Positions 11,445 to 23,246 of a stretch of DNA of 64,000 nucleotides are shown here, piece by piece. A model generated the notes under the pieces. That model was not told the DNA's origin and made no database searches. It worked only from the letters and a program-made list of their open reading frames with translations. Every line of letters starts with the position of its first letter. Positions within the stretch are counted from its first letter, which is position 1. Source of the stretch: Hygrophila difformis (lineage: Eukaryota > Streptophyta > Magnoliopsida > Lamiales > Acanthaceae); assembly GCA_030278955.1 (NCBI GenBank), contig JAOANR010000004.1, forward strand, positions 61,011,541 through 61,075,540. Reading direction: 5' to 3'. The position numbers and the translations under genes are program-made.

Positions 11445-11606
11445 ATGGAGTCAATGAATTTGATTCTTTTCTCTGTTTTCTTTCTCTATTACGGCCTTGA
11501 AATTGGATGTCTATTATTACTACACTCTGCAATTGTAGTCAAAGGACGCCAAATGGTGACAAGCAAAAAAACCACCACCATGTTCATGTATGCATCTCCT
11601 CCATGA
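11445..11606 (+). CDS. Possible small ORF, 53 aa, hydrophobic start
   Basis: ATG at 11445 opens a 53-residue frame ending in TGA at 11604-11606. It begins MESMNLILFSVFFLYYGLEI, so the first 30 or so residues could be a signal or membrane segment, followed by a short Lys/Thr-rich tail. A good TATA box lies 62 bp upstream. I recognise no family and see no other exon. It may equally be chance in AT-rich DNA or part of a non-coding transcript. Confidence 0.2.
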   Translation: MESMNLILFSVFFLYYGLEIGCLLLLHSAIVVKGRQMVTSKKTTTMFMYASPP

Positions 11607-11944
11607 AATAATGATTCCATGAAAAAACTCATCATCTTCCAGATTCCTTATTTTTTTTTTTCCCAGATTCCTATTTTGAAATGGAGGAACTGAAAATCCT
11701 ATACGCTAGAATTCAATTTCTGGGACACAGCCCACAGGCATAACCATGGCTCCATCTTCATCACATTGATCAATGGTCGGAAGCTTTTGCAAGTCAAACA
11801 GAGAAAACGCAAGATGGCAGAGATGGGGCTGCCTGTAGGAGTCCAGTGAGATTTCACATATAGTAGTAAGTGATTTTATTGAACATATAACCTTAAATTT
11901 AATTTTTGTTTATAAACATTAATATTCGAATCTGAATTAACTAG

Positions 11945-12208
11945 TACTTCCTCCGTCTCATTAAGATTGTTATATTTGATTTTTTAGCACTATTAACTGT
12001 TTAAGTTTGATTCGAATTTTTATTATAGTTCTGTAAGAAAAAACATAGTCAAGTGAGATCTCATTGGATTCGTCTGATCTTGTAATTTAAGAATATCAAC
12101 TTTGTATAATTTTTTATTGTACACAATTTAAGTTATTAACCGTTAAAAATGTATATTGGCATATGTGTCAGGTGGGTCCGTAGCAATTATAATGAGACGG
12201 AATAAGTA
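11945..12208. mobile_element. Stowaway-type MITE
   Basis: TACTTCCTCCGTCTCATT to AATGAGACGGAATAAGTA, about 264 bp with TA ends. Same subfamily as 16901-17168 and 35659-35921 (shared AAGTCAAGTGAGATCT-type core). It lies about 215 bp before the PABN start codon. Confidence 0.85.
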
Positions 12209-12423
12209 CTAGTTAATAAGTTTGCCAAATACCAAAGTTGCCGAGCAGTGCAACCAATGACTTATTACTCGTTGTTATTGCGTTGGGACTTAAGATTATG
12301 TATTTTTTTCAAAATTTGGATGGTTTAAGGGTAGAAGCGTCATTTCACTGGAACTAATTATTTTGCTATGCCCGCAATTTTGTTTCTTTAATCTTTGAGA
12401 AAGCAACCGTCTGAGGCTGGGAG

Positions 12424-14447
12424 ATGTCGATGGAGGGCGACGTCGAGATGGCGGCCGCGGAGGGCGGAGCTGCGGTTGTGATCCAATTCTTTGTTTAAAT
12501 TTGTAATTGCAGATCTGTATTTCTGTGCCTGTGATATTTTAGATTGTCTTTTTTTAGCTCGAATCTGCTCATCATCGCAAACCCTAGTTTTGTGATCTTG
12601 AATGTGTGCGCTTGTGTATAGGAGCTGGATGAGATGAAGAAGAGACTGAAGGAGATGGAGGACGAAGCTGCCGCTCTCCGCGAAATGCAGGCGAAAGTCG
12701 AACAGGAGATGGGCGCCGTTCAAGGTTTGATTTTTGGTCTTGCCTCATAGCATCAATCTTTACACCCTCAAATTTCCTTTAAACGCAGCATCTGAGTTTT
12801 CATTTGAACTGTAGTTTTGTTTCGAATTAGTAAAATCGATTGGTTTGGCAATTAAGGTGCGTGTCTCTGTATTTTTAGGTTTTTCGTGGGTTTGATGAAG
12901 ATTATGAAAATAGAGTTCCTAAGGGATTCATTAATTGGGAACTAATCCTAAGGGGAATGAGTTTTGCCTCTCTTCTTCTTCCTGTCCATTTTTTTTTTTA
13001 AAAAAATTATTTTTAAAATCGAATTTGAATATCACATAATGAATATCCTAGTTAGTACTGTCTTTAGACATTACAAATTGCTGCATTCTGCGAATTTAGT
13101 GAATTACTTCCACATTTTGAGAGTTTAGACATAGTTTATTCGTTTCTATTGTCCAGTGTTGAACAATGTTTGGGTGGCTCTTAGGTTAACCATATCATGA
13201 AACATATATGAGAAAGAATACATTTCATTTGGAGAACAATTTTTTATGAACTTTTCGGGACATAATTCATTGATGAGGCAAAACCTGAAACCATATGCCT
13301 TGTTTAATTGCTAGACAATTTATGCTTAAGCTAATGCGGTAATTGCTCTGTGACAGTGCATGATCATGATTGATTTCCATTTAAGTAGGCATCCAGACCC
13401 CAGTCATAGTTGAGAATGCATTTTCTCTCTTTAATTTGGGTACCGATGGTAAGAGGAAAATGTTGAATTTTTATAGTCTAAATCCCATATAAAATATTGC
13501 CACCAGGCATTGCCTGTCAGTACCTATTTAAGTGTCACTGATGACAATAAAGAATTGATTTATGTTCACATTTTCATGTAAGTTTTGACGTTTCTCTCTA
13601 CTTGTATGCATATATGAATCCTAATGCAGCAGATCCGGCTGCTGGTGCTAGTCAGGCAAATAGGGAAGAAGTGGATGCTCGATCGATCTTTGTTGGCAAT
13701 GTGAGAATTCTTCTTTGTGATGAGTTTGCAGTTGTGATTTTTGTTTTTTTTTTCCTTCAGTTATCGATCACTTATTTGCATCATGAATAATTCTGCTGCC
13801 TTTCAAGTTTCAACAAATTTTGCTCTTTAATATTCTTTGGTGGACATAGGTGGATTACTCGTGTACTCCAGAGGAAGTGCAGCAGCATTTTCAATCATGT
13901 GGAACTGTGAATAGAGTAACTATTCGAACTAACAAATATGGACAACCAAAAGGATATGCATATGTTGAGTTTCTTGAAGTGGAAGCTATTGAACAAGCTC
14001 TTCTGTTGAATGAATCTGAACTTCATGGTCGGCAACTAAAGGTTAGTTACATCATAGTTTGCATTCATGTTAGAACATACATGAAAACATTAAACATTGG
14101 AGCATCCTCTTCCATTACTGAACCTTGTATCACAATCATGTCACGGTTCCGTTTTCTTATACTTTTCCATCGACATATTTAGGTATCAGCAAAGAGGACT
14201 AACATTCCTGGTATGAAGCAGTTCCGCCCTCGACGTGCTAACCCCTACCGATCTAGGACCCCATACATGGCTGCTCCTTACTTATTTAACCCTTACGGAT
14301 ACGGGTATGATTGATATCTGCTTTTCCTTTGAAAAAACAAATGAACAGGTTTTGCTTGTGAATGATGCATTGACATATTCTCTTCTTATCCATTGTAGGA
14401 AGGTCCCTAGGTACAGGGTGCCAATGCGATTCAACCCTTACTTCTAA
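12424..14447 (+). CDS. PABN: Nuclear polyadenylate-binding protein (PABN/PABPN1-like), 195 aa
   Basis: Nuclear poly(A)-tail-binding protein that stimulates poly(A) polymerase and sets tail length. Exons: 12424-12474, 12622-12724, 13630-13700, 13850-14041, 14183-14304, 14399-14447; 588 nt, phases consistent. Order: short acidic/Ala start, a coiled-coil ([20 protein letters not shown], about residues 18-50), one RRM with RNP2 SIFVGNVDYS and RNP1 KGYAYVEF, then an Arg/Pro/Tyr-rich tail ending MRFNPYF that fits a nuclear import tail. At 195 aa it is somewhat shorter than Arabidopsis PABN1-3 (near 220), mainly because the acidic head is short. The start is the first ATG in a plausible exon; a longer upstream exon cannot be excluded. 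Exon 3 has a tandem NAGNAG acceptor. Confidence 0.94.
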
Positions 14448-15606
14448 GGATCCCCCAAATTTTTGCTTATGGCGCCTCCATGTCCTCTGGGAAAATGTTA
14501 TCAAACTTAAATGCTTTGCTTCTTTCTTCTTTTCTTCTCTGCTTGTATGATTTGATCCAGATTCGAGATGAATTGTTTAACGGCTATTGTGCATTTATGA
14601 TTATTTTAAGTTCCAAACCTTCCCTGCTTTCATATACTGGGTAGTGATCTCCAAAAATCTGATTTGAAATCTGTTTTACCACTCCCCATCTATATAAAAT
14701 GAACAATCCACTAGTGTTATGCGTTCATTGGATAGACTGGTTAATTAATAATGTAAATATTGTTTAAGTTATTTGAAAAGCTTGATATGTTCATTGATTC
14801 TACTTTTATAAGAAGTGGTTGATTTTGATGATCATTTACTTATTAGCCCAATGCGTGCTTAGGTAGTTAGATAACCTTAGCTGTCATTATTGCTTTGCTT
14901 AAAGCCTTAAACTCTTAACTTGGACCGAACTCAAGACATTAGAATCCATCTGTCAATGTAGCTCCAAATCAATTATTACCACTTTGGTTACCTAAGTAAG
15001 TTCCCATCAGTTGACTTCCCAGCGCTAGTATTCATTAGCTTAGGTTTGTGTCTTAAAAGCCTGTCATGTTCATTAGCTAGCATAGCAACATCTGTTGCCA
15101 AAGATTTCCATCATGTATTTCCATCAAAGACTAGTCCTTGTCATTTCTTAAATGGAGCACACGGATTCACCATGCCCTTGTAAATAGGCCAATCCAATTT
15201 GTCACCCATCAACATCTATTAACTCTAAGCCAACCGATGTCCAATGCTCCCCTTACAAACTTGATAGTGAAAATATCAATATAAGTACAACAAATTTTAA
15301 CCATTAATGATGACCAGGAAGAAACATTGCCATTGTTTCCCTAAATTTCCCACATTCATCAATCTGCTGAAAATATCAAAAATATCAAAGCCTGATCATT
15401 AAAGTTTAAAACTTGAACTCGAACCTCCCATTATTACTAATGTCCCCATTGCACATTTTTCGTTTTTATACATGAGATAAAGATGAAAGTGAAATATACA
15501 TATATCACACAAAAAAAAGACAAAACGACAATATCCATCCATCATCCAAACATCCTACCGTACATCTGCTCACATCGAAACCTTCCCTTTCCCTACCCTA
15601 CCCATT
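14448..15606. other. Convergent intergenic region between PABN and EXORDIUM-like genes
   Basis: Holds both 3' UTRs. No MITE, ORF or RNA gene stood out; this is the least TE-affected intergenic stretch of the window. Confidence 0.5.
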
Positions 15607-16503
15607 TTACACGAGCGTGGTGCATTGCGCCGTTTGCGGGTCCCACATCGCCGGCAGCAAGTACTTCCGACCATTTACGCCGTGCGCATTATAGCTACCG
15701 CCGCTACTTTTATCCGTCAGCACGGCCCCCGCGTACCCCGGGTACGCGCCCGTCCCGAACACGCCCGTGCACGCCGTCACGGCCTCCAACGGGGCCGTCG
15801 CCGGCCCTTGGAAGTACCCATTGTTGTACGGATTCGTCACCGTCCCCGCCAGCACCGTCGCCAGGTTGATCACCATCCCATCCACGCCGACATCTCCATT
15901 CGGAGCCAAGAGCGGCGGCGCCTGAGGTCCGTACACGGGCTGGTGAAACGGCCAGGCGCAGTAACCAGGGCATTGAACCTCCGAGTTCCCCACCCAGGCG
16001 TGGGCGAACCGGGCGGTCCCCAGACGGGTCGATCCGTGGGTGCCGCACCGGCTCATGCAGAAACCGTCGACGGAAACGTCCGACGCCGTCAACACGACGT
16101 TAACGACCCGGGGGCCGTGGCCTCCTCTGGCGGCGAGATAGACTATGTTGGTATTCGTTAGGGATTTCCCAAGGGAGCAGCCCTCATCGAGGAACTGCCG
16201 CCCAACGACGACGGTGGGGGCGGGAGCGCCGCCGTGGTACTTTCCCGTGGTTTTCCACCAAGAGGCGGCGGAGGGGGCAGGGGATTTGGGGGAATTGAGG
16301 GACTGAAGGAAATCGAGGATGACGGAACGCTGGGCGGGGGTAAATTTGCCGTACCAGATGAGGTTAAGGGTGACGGTGCCGTTGAGGAGGGGTCCGTTGT
16401 GGTATTTGAGGAGGAGTGGCTGCTGCTGAACCAATGCAGCCATGGAAGAAGAAGAAGAGCAGCAGAAGAGGAAGAAGAGAAGTACAATGAAACGAGAGGC
16501 CAT
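15607..16503 (-). CDS. EXORDIUM-like secreted protein (PHI-1/EXO family), 298 aa
   Basis: Apoplastic protein of the EXORDIUM/phosphate-induced family, linked in Arabidopsis to brassinosteroid-responsive growth and carbon status; biochemical activity unknown. Intronless, as usual in the family. A signal peptide ([20 protein letters not shown]) is followed by the family blocks [88 protein letters not shown] and [20 protein letters not shown]. The ATG at 16503 is chosen because it starts the signal peptide; upstream in-frame codons have no ATG. GC content is far above the flanks. A TATA box lies about 90 bp upstream and a G-box beyond it. Confidence 0.95.
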   Translation of the reverse strand: MASRFIVLLFFLFCCSSSSSMAALVQQQPLLLKYHNGPLLNGTVTLNLIWYGKFTPAQRSVILDFLQSLNSPKSPAPSAASWWKTTGKYHGGAPAPTVVVGRQFLDEGCSLGKSLTNTNIVYLAARGGHGPRVVNVVLTASDVSVDGFCMSRCGTHGSTRLGTARFAHAWVGNSEVQCPGYCAWPFHQPVYGPQAPPLLAPNGDVGVDGMVINLATVLAGTVTNPYNNGYFQGPATAPLEAVTACTGVFGTGAYPGYAGAVLTDKSSGGSYNAHGVNGRKYLLPAMWDPQTAQCTTLV

Positions 16504-16592
16504 TGAAGAAGGCAGAAGAAGAGTGGAGAGCAATCAATAATCAGAATTGAGAGAGATGAGGAGGTTCCAGAATCCAGAGCTACCGGGGTTGG

Positions 16593-16600
16593 TATTTATA
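16593..16600 (-). promoter_or_regulatory. TATA box of the EXORDIUM-like gene
   Basis: TATAAATA on the minus strand, 90 bp upstream of the ATG. Confidence 0.7.
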
Positions 16601-16628
16601 TACGACGACGTGCAAGGAATTCAAAAAA

Positions 16629-16634
16629 CACGTG
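16629..16634. promoter_or_regulatory. G-box CACGTG
   Basis: Palindromic CACGTG about 29 bp upstream of the TATA box; a bHLH/bZIP site in plants. Fits a light- or hormone-regulated promoter, but a single hexamer is weak evidence. Confidence 0.45.
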
Positions 16635-16900
16635 GCGCCAAACAATTGGTGGGAGGACTGGATGACATGGGCTTATTGCAGCAGCCGACGTGGAATATGA
16701 GCTGGAAGGGGTGAATCAGAAAATTGGTCTTGTGCAGGGTAAAAATAGTTGGAATTTCTGGGGTGGGGTGGGGGGGGGGCATTGCAGAAATTTGATGAGG
16801 GTGCAGGGTGCAGTGCAGGGAAGGGGGAGCCCCTACCCTACATGACCTGCCCATAATGCCATCTGCCAAGTAATGGAGCCGTACACGATGCATTTATCTT

Positions 16901-17168
16901 TACTACTAACTCCCTCTCACCGTTTTTGTCATGGATTAGTTTTTGGCAATATTCACTGTTTAACTTTGATTCGAATTTTTTTCATAGCTATGTAATGAAA
17001 AACATAGTCAAGTGAGATCTTGTTAGATTCGTTTAATTTTGTAGTTTTAGATAATCAATTTTTTATAATTTTTCTTTATACACAATTTAAGTTATTAACC
17101 ATTAAAAATGTGTATCGATATACGTGTCGAAAGCCTTTATAACAAAAACAATGAGACAGAGGAAGTAC
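16901..17168. mobile_element. Stowaway-type MITE
   Basis: About 268 bp, from TACTAACTCCCTCTCACCG to AATGAGACAGAGGAAGTA. The core AACATAGTCAAGTGAGATCT is shared with 11945-12208. Confidence 0.75.
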
Positions 17169-19555
17169 TACATATCCTCACCTCATCATGACAAATTTTC
17201 TTCGGACATTAGTAGTTTTTTCCATGCTTATCTAAAAGATTTTTGGGAGCAGTAAAAGAGCCTCCCTAATTTCTTCGAGTAGGCCACAGAAAGAAAACCA
17301 ATACTGTATATAAAAGGAAAGGGGGCAGCTAATATCTAAAGCCTAAAGCAGTAAAGCTTGTTGAGGACATCGAGAGAATGGAGATGAGGACATTTGCACC
17401 TGGCCCCACAGCAATAATACTAATACGTATGACATCACCTTTACTTTTGCTTCTTACAAACGCCAATGCAATGCCCACCACCACCATTCCCAATCTTCAT
17501 TTTTCAAATACTCACTGATTTGGGTTTTCCCCACTTTCCGCTTTTAAATGTTTTTTTCATTTACTGTAAAGTTGTTTGTGTTGGGACAAAATTTTATGTG
17601 ATGCTCCAAAAGCCAACGGATAAGAAACAAAAATGGTGTCCCCAGTCCAAGAAAATGGTCCTTCGCTTGCTGCCTGTCTTTGGTAACTTCAATTTTTAAA
17701 TTAAAAACCCCATACATTTGAGTTATAAATAAATTCAGTGGATAGATGAAAGTGAATACAACAATGAAATAAAAATGATATAGAAAATCAAATTTGAGCC
17801 AAAAGATCTACTTTTGGTCATCACTAAGATGAAAAAGATTTCAAATCTGAGCACGGGTCGCCCCTGTAGAAATTAGAAAATAGTGACGTTTTCTATCTTT
17901 TTCTTATTTTAAAATGAAGGAAGATCTCCTATTTAACGTTTGATTAACATCAAAATTAACCAATAATACTTAAATTAAACTGCTCAACCAAATACTATAT
18001 ATGTCATTACCCCCATTCTTATGGTCTCATAATCTGATGAGTACAGTGTATAAGTATAGAAAATAACATACACACAAAACCAATTACAGTGCATCAATAT
18101 ACAGGGCTGACGAATCAGATCATACCATTTGATTCAACTAATACGTTACCAATTAAAATTTTTGTGCAAATTTTTTTTAAAAAAATGTGAAAGTAAAGGG
18201 AAAAATTGTATAGTTTCACGCACACCTTTATTCAGTGACAAAGTTTGATTGTGGACATGTATACATATATATAAGGTTTATAGGGTATCGGAAGTGGGGC
18301 ACAAGATAACCCAAAAGCAATATTACAAATTAGGTATGGAGTACTGTATAGTGTATGAAAGAAGAAAACCCTGAATCTGAATATCAATAAATGGTCGTAA
18401 CACATGCTAATAAAAATAATTCAATCTTATTGGCTAAATCAAAACAGATCAATAATCATTTAGGTAATAAGGTAAGCCCACCAATTTTTCATGTTAGGAC
18501 TTATCTTCTGATTTAATAATCAATGACTTTAATCTTATTGCACTTATGCATTGCTGTCTGTCACATTCCACCAAAAATTAAAGATAAATTAAAGAGAGTG
18601 ATGAGTTTCGATTAATTTGGTCGAGCGTCTCGAAAACTAATGAAGATTGGGAAGCTGGAAATTTTTGGAATGTGTATATATGTGTGTGTGTGTGTGTTCA
18701 TTGCTTCATCAAATTGTTGTTGGGGGGAAAAATAAAGGAAAAAAGTACTACTGTGAATTAAGCTCAAATTGTGGTCGTGGGGTTGATGCGATGTTTCAGA
18801 CAACAATGTTGTGTTTTTTAGTGTACAAAGTCTGACCCTTTCTTGAATTTTAGGTTCTTTATTTTATTTGGCGTTTTCCCTTATTTCAATGAAAAGTGGC
18901 ACGCCTTTCATTATTCCCATCTATGCTATATATTGCTATTCTTGTTTTAATCCTCCACTAATGCATGTAGTGTAATTACTTTTAAATATTTTATCAAATA
19001 CGCAATACAAAATGTGGGAAGAGAGGAAACCAATTAAAGATATGTAAATTTAAAAAAAAAATAAAAAATAAAAAAAAAACACACACACACACACAAAAAT
19101 CAATGGACGAGAATGATTATGAGTAGGTTTCTTGATAAGTTTAAAATACATTTATATGTTTTTAGCAATGTGATGATGAATGAAGCAAATTTTAATTTTA
19201 GAAATCATCAAAATTCAGCCAACACTTGTGAATTTGATGTATACTATATTTCAAGGCGATGTAATCCATTTCATTCTTCTTTTTATTGTATCCCTCATTA
19301 CAATTCTTGCATCATTACATAAAGATTAATTTTCTCAAGTTCTTTTTTTTTTGTTAAAAAGTATTCTTTAGTGCAATACAAGCATATAGTAGTAATATAT
19401 GCACATTAGCTCATATAATTAATACGATAACCGGATTAATAAAAAGTTTTGGAAAGCGTTTGTAATTCCCCTTTAATTACACTAATAATGGACCGGGTCC
19501 AAAAGATTGTGAATGGATGGATTTGACGACAATACATGCATGTCTCATGTCTGTG
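17169..19555. other. Intergenic, no gene recognised
   Basis: About 2.4 kb of AT-rich DNA with only chance ORFs below 80 codons. It contains a (TG)8 microsatellite at 18681-18697 and a (CA) run at 19080-19095 next to A-rich sequence. Confidence 0.5.
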
Positions 19556-19775
19556 CAATCCGGTTTCTGTAATGACATAACAATTGCCAGCAGGTGCAGA
19601 CATCACTAAAAATGATGTGTAGCCCTTTGTAAAGTGATGTATAAGTCTTATAAAGTGATGTATAGACAGTAGTTTATTTTTCTATTAGTTTTTTGTTCAT
19701 AACCTCAATCCATCACTTTTTGATACTCACACATCATTTCATATACATATACAATCACTTTTGAATGTGGCAGCA
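19556..19775. mobile_element. Fold-back-like element, AAGTGATGT motif family, copy 1
   Basis: About 220 bp starting CAATCCGGTTTCTGTAATG, also found at 29852-30071 with few changes. Left half carries AAATGATGTG and two AAGTGATGTATA; right half carries the reverse complements (CATCACTTTT, ACACATCATTT, ATCACTTTTGA). It could fold on itself. No coding. Confidence 0.6.
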
Positions 19776-20416
19776 ACTAGAGGCCGCCAGCACCCAAACT
19801 ATTTCCATGTCTGTGGCCGATCTCGTTGACCGTACGCACCTAATTACTGCTGGTTTGTATCGTGTGGAATCTTGATATATACTTCATCACTTCACTTCAA
19901 TTTTGTCAACTTTTGCTACCACTAAACGTCGTTCAACTTATATTTACACGATTTTTTTTGTTATTGCAGATGACTTGATGAGGCCACTTCTTTCCAATTT
20001 TATTTTGGCATTTCGTTCTGTGATTTTGTTATATTTCCGTGATATATACAGTGTCAAAGTTTTAACAATAATAATAATAAAATAAATAAATAAATAAAAT
20101 TTCCAAATATATAGTAGAATAATTAGTTATTCACACATTATTACTTATTGTTATTTTGTTTGAGTAACAACCATTATTTTTCCATTTGTAATAAAGGTTT
20201 GGGAAAAGAATGCAAATTGAGGCCCACGCACGCCACTGCCTACAATTTGACTCGATCACACATTCATACTTCATATATTTCGTCACTTAACCTATAGGCC
20301 TATTGCAATTATTGTTTCATTGCTCTATTCAACTCAATTTCAACAACTAAATTGAATTCTATGCGAAAAAAACAACTAAATTGAATTGAATGAAAAATGA
20401 TCGTGAGTCTCTAATT

Positions 20417-20610
20417 TACTCCCTCCGTCCCATTCCAAATGTCCTACTTACTATTTTTGAATGTCCCATTACAAATGTCTTCTTTCTATAAATAGAAATA
20501 ATTTTCCCCTCCAACAACTATGTGGACCCCACCATATACTCACAAACCAACTCTACCTTAATTCCCGTGCCCAACAGTAACAAGACACTTGGAGTGGGAC
20601 GGAGGGAGTA
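20417..20610. mobile_element. Stowaway-type MITE, short (194 bp)
   Basis: TACTCCCTCCGTCCCATTCC to GGAGTGGGACGGAGGGAGTA with TA ends. The internal sequence resembles the outer element at 27326-28042 (CCAACAACTA...CCCGTGCCCAA). Confidence 0.85.
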
Positions 20611-20761
20611 ATAATTAAGCTTGTTTCTTTTCAATTTTTATGATTGTTTATTATTTAATTCTGATATAATATTATTGTAATGAAAAATAATTAAGGTATT
20701 ACATTAATTAATTATGTAGTTTTATAATAATTATTTTATGTAATTTTTATTTTTACATAAT

Positions 20762-21023
20762 TTTTTTGGGTAAGCCAATCCAATGGCCAGAGAAACATAA
20801 ACCATACGAAAGTACAAAAGAAAGAAACAAAAAGAAAGCAACAGAGGAAGATCAGAGACTAAAAGAGCAAAAGACGGGAAGAGAAAACAGCAACACAAAA
20901 CAAGAAACTAGGCTAACAGAACACCAAGGTGTCCGCGGTTAAGTTTCTCAATATGAAATCCGGTGGGAACGCCCAAGTGGTAAAGAACTCCTTCTTCGAA
21001 GCCACGAGACGATCCGTCACCCT
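20762..21023 (-). mobile_element. LINE 3' end, 5'-truncated
   Basis: On the minus strand the frame reads NRVTDRLVASKKEFFTTW, then FPPDFILRNLTADTLVFC and a stop, the C-terminal end of the RNase H domain of plant L1-type LINEs. It is followed by about 170 bp of 3' UTR and a T run (A tail) at 20761-20768. The 5' end is lost around 21023. Confidence 0.7.
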
Positions 21024-21201
21024 ATTTCCTTCCGATTGGGGTTTAATAATAATAATCCTTCTGATTGGGGTTTAATAGTAATAATTCTAACCCTATAATA
21101 AAAAAGCTGGATGCCACAAGTAATCCCAGTACGAATAAGCACCCACACTCCCCTGGATCGACCATTCACTTTCTGAATGCAAATTCTTACATAATTTGAA
21201 A

Positions 21202-21464
21202 TACTTCCTCCGTTCTCTTGAAAATGCAATATTTCACTCCAGCACGCAATCCAATACACATCTTTAACGATTAGTAACTTAAATTGTGTACACGTAAAAA
21301 TTATAAAAATTTGATATTCTAAAACTAGATGATACGACGAATCCGACAAGATCTCACTTGACTATATTTTTTCTTATATAGCTATGATAAAAATTTGAAT
21401 CAAAGTTAACAATGAATAGTAGCAAATAGTGAAATGTTTCAATATCACAAAAACGGAGGTAGTA
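21202..21464. mobile_element. Stowaway-type MITE
   Basis: TACTTCCTCCGTTCTCTTG to CAAAAACGGAGGTAGTA, about 263 bp. Confidence 0.85.
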
Positions 21465-21483
21465 TATATTAATATTAAAATAA

Positions 21484-21925
21484 TACTTCTCCGTATTTTT
21501 ATTATTCTAACGTTTGCATAATAAATACTATTCATTGAGTAATTTTGATTCGATTTTTTCACACTTATATAGGATAAAACATAGTCAAGTAAAATCTTGT
21601 TAGATTCGTCTAATCACGTAGTTTTATAATATTAAAGTTCTATAATTTTTTGGGGTTGGGGACTTACCCTAGTGGTTAAGTCCCTCGTGTCCCAACCATA
21701 GGTTGGAATTTCGATCCCTACCCGGCCCCCTATCCCTCCCCTTTACCCCTTTTGTAATTTGTGTGGTTTGGGCTCCCACACATCTTTGCCGACACATGAG
21801 TGTTACCGTTTATAAAGAAGTTTTATAATTTTTATTTATAAAATTTGAGATATTACTATTTAAAAATGTGTATTGGACTACGTGAAAACAAGGAATGTTA
21901 AAATTTTTTGAATACGGAGGGAGTA
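21484..21925. mobile_element. Stowaway-type MITE split by a SINE
   Basis: Ends TACTTCTCCGTATTTTTATT and TTGAATACGGAGGGAGTA. A SINE at 21651-21817 interrupts it, with a near-duplicate of AAGTTCTATAATTTTT on both sides. Confidence 0.8.
21651..21817 (+). mobile_element. tRNA-derived SINE inside a MITE
   Basis: GGGGACTTACCCTAGTGGTT and the region with TTTCGATCCC resemble pol III A and B boxes of a tRNA head. The body contains TTTGTGTGGTTTGGGCTCCC and the tail GTTTATAAAG. Flanked by a target duplication of about 16 bp with one difference (21634-21650 and 21818-21834). Related copies lie at 25150, 31848, 36736, 53500, 54145, 54322 and 54910. Confidence 0.75.
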
Positions 21926-22084
21926 TATTGGATAATGTATCCAAAATTCGTGGCATCACGGAGAGAGTAATTAATTACTCAATCTGTCCCATTTAACTTG
22001 TATTGTTTGACTTTTGCACACAATCCAATGCACTTTTTCAACCGTATATGTCAAAATATGTACAACAAAAAATTATTTAAAATA

Positions 22085-22348
22085 TACTACCTCCGTTCCT
22101 TTTTAATTGGCACATTTTGACTGTTGTCACTGTTCATTAAGTAGCTTTGACTCGACTTTTTAATACAATTATATAAGATAAAATATAGTCAAGTGGGATC
22201 TTGTTGGATTCGTCTAATCGCATAGATTTAGAATGTCAAATTTTCATAATTTTTACTTATATGGAATTTGAGTTATTACGAATTAAAAACGTGTATTGGA
22301 TTGCGTGAAATGTGGGTCCGTAGCACTTATTTAGGAACGGAGGAAGTA
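22085..22348. mobile_element. Inner Stowaway MITE 1
   Basis: TACTACCTCCGTTCCTTTTT to TTAGGAACGGAGGAAGTA, 264 bp, inserted at a TA inside the outer element. Confidence 0.85.
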
Positions 22349-22412
22349 TATTCTAAAACTACATGATCATACGATTCTAACAAGATCCAACTCGATCAAT
22401 TTTTCCAAAATA

Positions 22413-22677
22413 TATTCTCCCTCCGTTTTCAAAATATTGGAACGAACCCACAGTGCACGCAGTCCAATGCACATTTTAAATCATTATAACTCAAGTTCGG
22501 TACAGGTAAAAATTCTAAAAGTTCGATAATTATAAACTACTCGACGAGATGAATCTAACAAGATCCCACTTGCCTATATTTTAACTTGTATAACTATGAT
22601 AAAACTTTAAGTCAAAATGTGTGGGTGAATAGTATCAAAATTCCAAATGTTACAATTATATAGAAACGGAGGGAGTA
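22413..22677. mobile_element. Inner Stowaway MITE 2
   Basis: TATTCTCCCTCCGTTTTC to GAAACGGAGGGAGTA, about 265 bp, inserted at a TA inside the outer element. Same subfamily as 28278, 29538 and 52868. Confidence 0.83.
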
Positions 22678-22851
22678 CTTGCAATAAAATCGAGTCAAAG
22701 TTGAACAATGAACAATATCAAAAAGTCAAACATGACAAGTTAACTGGGACAGAGGGAGTATATATGTAGTGTACTATTGTACCTTTTTATTGTGGGGTTG
22801 TTTGCTTGGCAGCAGAACAAGCAGCATATTACTTATGAGCAGCATATGGAG

Positions 22852-23114
22852 TACTCCCTCCGTTCCAGACAAGATGTCTGGTTTGATTTTTTGGCACAGT
22901 TTGTTGTTTAATTTTGACTCAATATTATTTCAAGTATATAATTGAAAAAAATAATCGAGTTGGATCTTGTTAGAATCGTATAATCATATAGTTTTATAAT
23001 ATATATTTTAAATAATTTTCTGTTGTATATATTTTGAGATATTAACTATTGAAAAAGTGCATTGGATTGTGTGCAGAAATGAAGCAAGACATCTTAAATG
23101 GGACAGAATGAGTA
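22852..23114. mobile_element. Stowaway-type MITE
   Basis: TACTCCCTCCGTTCCAGACA to AAATGGGACAGAATGAGTA, about 263 bp; related to 26646-26915. Confidence 0.82.
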
Positions 23115-23246
23115 TTATTTAGTGTTTACCAAACAGCAGTTTGGGATAGCAGATTTCACCAAATCTGCTAAAATTTGATATGTTTCATTTTGAAGCAGAA
23201 TATGTACCCTTGCGTCTTTCCCTAATTTTAGAAGGTCAAATATGCT

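Larger units (their letters stand above)
21976..22760. mobile_element. Stowaway-type MITE carrying two other MITEs (outer)
   Basis: Outer ends TACTCAATCTGTCCCATTTA and AACTGGGACAGAGGGAGTA. Removing the two inner elements leaves one continuous copy of the 262-bp family seen at 27631-27893. Confidence 0.88.

Noticed and set aside
15625..16506. Long open frames on the plus strand and other frames over the EXORDIUM-like gene
   Set aside because: They mirror a GC-rich intronless gene; their translations are Arg/Pro-rich with no family resemblance, while the minus frame matches the whole family.
16504..16533. Upstream extension of the EXORDIUM-like frame
   Set aside because: The extra 10 codons start at TTG, not ATG; the signal peptide begins at the ATG at 16503.
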